From positions 1 through 5,356 of the forward strand of contig SLAK01000398.1 of assembly GCA_007126855.1 (NCBI GenBank): a DNA stretch of 5,356 nucleotides, read 5' to 3'. A program made the position numbers and the translations under genes. Origin of the DNA: Dehalococcoidia bacterium (GTDB lineage Bacteria > Chloroflexota > Dehalococcoidia > Tepidiformales > Tepidiformaceae). The notes under the pieces were generated by a model. That model searched no databases and was not told the origin of the DNA. It saw nothing but the letters and a program-made list of their open reading frames with translations. Every line of letters starts with the position of its first letter. Within the stretch, counting starts at the first letter, position 1. Shown in pieces: positions 4,747 through 5,356 of this stretch.

Positions 4747-5356
4747 TGACGAAGATTGATACGACGGGCGGCCCGACCACGCCGCAGGGCTTCCACGCAG
4801 GCGCCACATACGTCGGCATGAAGACCTTCGGCGACGGCAAGCTCGACCTGGGCATCCTGCTGTCCGATGAACCGTGCACCACCGCGGCCGTGTTCACGAA
4901 GGCCCGGCTGCACGCTCCTGCGATTGATATCGACCGCGAACACCTCCGGGACGGTCGTGCGCAGGCTGTCGTTGTCAACGCCGGCATCGCTAACGCGAGC
5001 ACCGGCGAACGCGGGCTGAATGACGCGCGGCGTGTCACCGGCTGGGTGGCCAGCCGCTTCGACCTTCCGCAAGACGACGTGCTGATCTGCTCGACAGGCG
5101 TTATCGGCCACTACCTGCCGATGGACCTGATGGAGCACGGGGTGCTCTCGCTGGGAATCCACGACCGCGGCGGCAGCGAGGAATTCGCACGCGCGATCAT
5201 GACGACGGACACGCGCCCGAAGCATGCCGCGATCCGCTTCGGGCCCTACACGCTCGGCGGCTGCGCGAAGGGCGCGGGCATGATCCACCCGGACATGGCG
5301 ACCATGCTCGCCTTCATCGGCACCGATGCGCAGGTGGACGCGGATCTGTTGGGGCA
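4746..5356 (+). CDS. argJ: Glutamate N-acetyltransferase ArgJ (partial, 3' end outside window)
   Basis: ArgJ transfers the acetyl group from N-acetylornithine to glutamate, regenerating N-acetylglutamate; bifunctional forms also use acetyl-CoA. The first 203 residues are present, about half of a usual ArgJ. Visible family motifs are NAGIANASTG (78-87), STGVIG (116-121, oxyanion-hole region), MTTDTRPK (152-159) and AKGAGMIHPDMATML (174-188). Within the last, self-cleavage between Ala185 and Thr186 makes the alpha and beta chains, with Thr186 as nucleophile. The first motif is usually NSGNAN, so Ala79 and Ile81 are departures. The ATG at 4746 shares its A with the argC stop TGA and has no evident Shine-Dalgarno, so translation is probably coupled. 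Whether it is mono- or bifunctional cannot be read from this part. Confidence 0.96.
   Translation, partial: MTKIDTTGGPTTPQGFHAGATYVGMKTFGDGKLDLGILLSDEPCTTAAVFTKARLHAPAIDIDREHLRDGRAQAVVVNAGIANASTGERGLNDARRVTGWVASRFDLPQDDVLICSTGVIGHYLPMDLMEHGVLSLGIHDRGGSEEFARAIMTTDTRPKHAAIRFGPYTLGGCAKGAGMIHPDMATMLAFIGTDAQVDADLLG

Noticed and set aside
3094..4809. 571-codon open frame on the minus strand across argC and the MBL gene
   Set aside because: It is antisense to argC and out of frame with the MBL gene, both of which have clear catalytic motifs. Its own product is arginine-rich with no motif, as expected for shadow frames in GC-rich DNA.

Overview
The window is GC-rich bacterial DNA with three confidently recognised housekeeping genes (clpP, argC, argJ), one metallo-beta-lactamase-fold gene, and two exported proteins of unknown function. 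The ArgC start region (GIINVTGFAG) and the argC-argJ order recall Chloroflexota as I remember them. That placement is inference only, because no marker such as rRNA lies in the window.

Layout. Positions 1-495 (minus strand) hold the N-terminal 165 residues of a membrane-anchored or secreted protein that runs off the left edge. Just upstream of its GTG is a terminator-like hairpin with a possible competing stem, downstream of a TTGCGT-N17-TATCGT promoter candidate. Positions about 592-1025 contain no convincing gene, only several small hairpins. Positions 1026-1132 carry two strong perfect stem-loops that probably end the next minus-strand gene. That gene (1153-1839) encodes a 228-residue exported protein with a basic linker and two N/Q-rich 40-residue repeats (19 of 40 identical); it is the most unusual gene here. 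Positions 1840-2063 are its leader, with a palindrome overlapping a promoter candidate and an 8-bp hairpin. A clear hairpin terminator (2064-2088) separates it from clpP (2109-2810, minus), which has a complete catalytic triad and extensions at both ends. Upstream of clpP, on the same strand, is a short RNase Z-like MBL-fold hydrolase (2909-3640).

An 80-bp divergent intergenic region (3641-3720) separates the MBL gene from argC (3721-4746, plus), which overlaps argJ (from 4746, open at the right edge) by one base. Both divergent genes start with GTG and lack a Shine-Dalgarno sequence. Each has a -10-like hexamer ending exactly 6 nt before the start codon, which suggests leaderless transcripts.

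Functionally, argC and argJ form the start of an arginine biosynthesis operon using the acetyl-recycling (ArgJ) route. ClpP would be the proteolytic core of a Clp protease whose ATPase partner is not in the window. I do not see a multi-gene novel system. The best candidates for something undescribed are the repeat-bearing secreted protein and the RNA-level control elements in front of the minus-strand genes.
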